Below, piece after piece: positions 63,254-64,000 of a DNA stretch of 64,000 bases; the stretch's first letter is position 1; each line of letters starts with the position of its first letter. Below the pieces are notes generated by a model. The model saw only the letters and a list, made by a program, of their open reading frames with translations. It did no database searches and was not told the origin of the DNA. This stretch comes from Paramecium sonneborni (taxonomy: Eukaryota > Ciliophora > Oligohymenophorea > Peniculida > Parameciidae), in the NCBI GenBank assembly GCA_905182985.1, contig CAJJDN010000137.1, positions 49,841 through 113,840 of the forward strand, read 5' to 3'. The translations under genes were made by a program, and so were the position numbers.

Positions 63254-64000
63254 GGAAATTATGAAATATTTATTATTAACTTACTAACTTGGTAAATATT
63301 ATTTAAGTGCGGTCAATGAGGTAATAAATATATAGAAACAAATAAAATATATAGAATAATTATACAAGCTAAATGAAAGAAATTTAATATACTTTTTATA
63401 ATTATTTACCATAACTCTTTCTTTAGTCCTAACTTTTATTTTTAAAACATTGGAAATGTTAGACATACAAATTAATTGCATGCCAGGATTCATCAAAATC
63501 TTGTATTGTCTCATGGATTAAGATTTGAGCTGAAAAGTAACAAACTGTTATATAAATAGGTTCTTCTTCATTATTTTAAACATATAAACTACTCTAGTTT
63601 TTTTGGTTCATTCTAAGTCTTAACAAAGATAACCAAATTTAAACAATTTTAAGAAAAAGCAAGATTTAAACAATTTTAAGAAAAAGCAAGAATTAAGATG
63701 GATAAGAAATTAAACATAAATATTTTAGAAAAAGATTAATATCTATATAATATAATGAATCAAATTATTGACAAATGTTATAATTTATTAATAGAAGAAA
63801 TAATCATGATAGTAATAAAAAAACTATTAATCCAAATCAACCATTTATTCTTAAAATTTTAAAGTTGCTGTATTATACTAATATAAAGGATATAATAGTA
63901 GATTTGAGAAAAATATACAAATTTTGAAATAAAAAGCAGCGTTTATCCTTGAAGAGATGCGAAACCAAAAAAAAAGTATTTTTATAAATTTAAGTTTTTA
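63254..64000. other. Right-end stretch with a possible gene start
   Basis: Upstream of the minus-strand RING gene. From about 63600 the plus strand is open in the ciliate code through a 27-bp tandem repeat and an ATG at 63698 (MDKKLNINILEKDQYL). A second frame (KKTINPNQPFILKILKLL, about 63815 on) also looks coding, so a gene with a short intron may start here and run past the window. Support is thin. Confidence 0.35.
63637..63690 (+). repeat. 27-bp tandem repeat, two copies
   Basis: The unit ATTTAAACAATTTTAAGAAA... (27 bp) occurs at 63637-63663 and 63664-63690 without mismatch. 27 bp is nine codons; in the plus frame each unit encodes FKQFQEKAR, so the repeat keeps the reading frame and could be a short helical peptide repeat. 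Confidence 0.8.

Noticed and set aside
1..64000. tRNA, rRNA and CRISPR-like features
   Set aside because: No convincing T-loop (GGTTCRANYCC) with cloverleaf, no rRNA-like G+C-rich core and no regular spaced repeat array were noticed on either strand.

Overview
The window reads as a nuclear scaffold of a ciliate with a Paramecium-type genome. Three things show this. (1) Long protein-like frames are full of TAA and TAG and stop only at TGA. Conserved glutamines are encoded by TAA, for example the catalytic Gln of the Rab WDTAGQE motif (TAA at 58573-58575). (2) The frames join across 26 tiny introns of about 21-30 nt that start with GT and end with TAG (22 cases) or AAG (4 cases). (3) The base composition is extremely AT-rich, and intergenic gaps in the right-hand part are often only tens of bases. 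I did not identify the species. No tRNA, rRNA, CRISPR array or insertion sequence was seen.

Left part (about 1-23.5 kb) is gene-poor and full of broken copies of ciliate multigene families. It holds three WD40-repeat relics (1.6-3.1, 10.1-11.4 and 13.8-14.2 kb), an eroded membrane-protein region (about 4.6-8 kb), a large VWA/alpha-kinase gene with zinc fingers interrupted by one in-frame TGA (16.5-19.2 kb), and a B-box/coiled-coil/SPRY-like relic (22.0-23.2 kb). Two perfect direct duplications (1253 bp and 1067 bp), each with a single N between the copies, are most likely assembly artefacts.

Right part (23.6-63.3 kb) is gene-dense. In order: an OGFr-domain protein (+); RAD23 (-); a giant EF-hand protein of about 2,686 residues with an N-terminal pseudokinase (-); a small acidic protein (+); a frame-disrupted gene (-); a cytochrome P450 (-); a K+ channel with a cyclic-nucleotide-binding-like domain (+); the PP4 regulatory subunit 3 (+); an SFT2-like membrane protein (-); a glycerophosphodiester phosphodiesterase pseudogene (-); the exosome nuclease DIS3 (+); a rhomboid-like protein (-); two hypothetical genes; an apyrase-type NTPDase (+); a coiled-coil protein (-); a hybrid histidine kinase (+); a Rab GTPase (+); a divergent small GTPase (+); and a convergent pair of EGF-TM-RING paralogues (+ and -).

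The genes do not form one pathway. Recurring themes are calcium and phospho-signalling (EF-hand pseudokinase, histidine kinase, PP4R3, K+ channel), membrane traffic (two GTPases, SFT2-like) and proteostasis or RNA turnover (RAD23, RING proteins, rhomboid-like, DIS3). The most unusual items are the pseudokinase/EF-hand giant, the VWA/alpha-kinase with both a nonsense codon and a changed catalytic-site residue, and the DIS3 homologue whose PIN nuclease site looks eroded.
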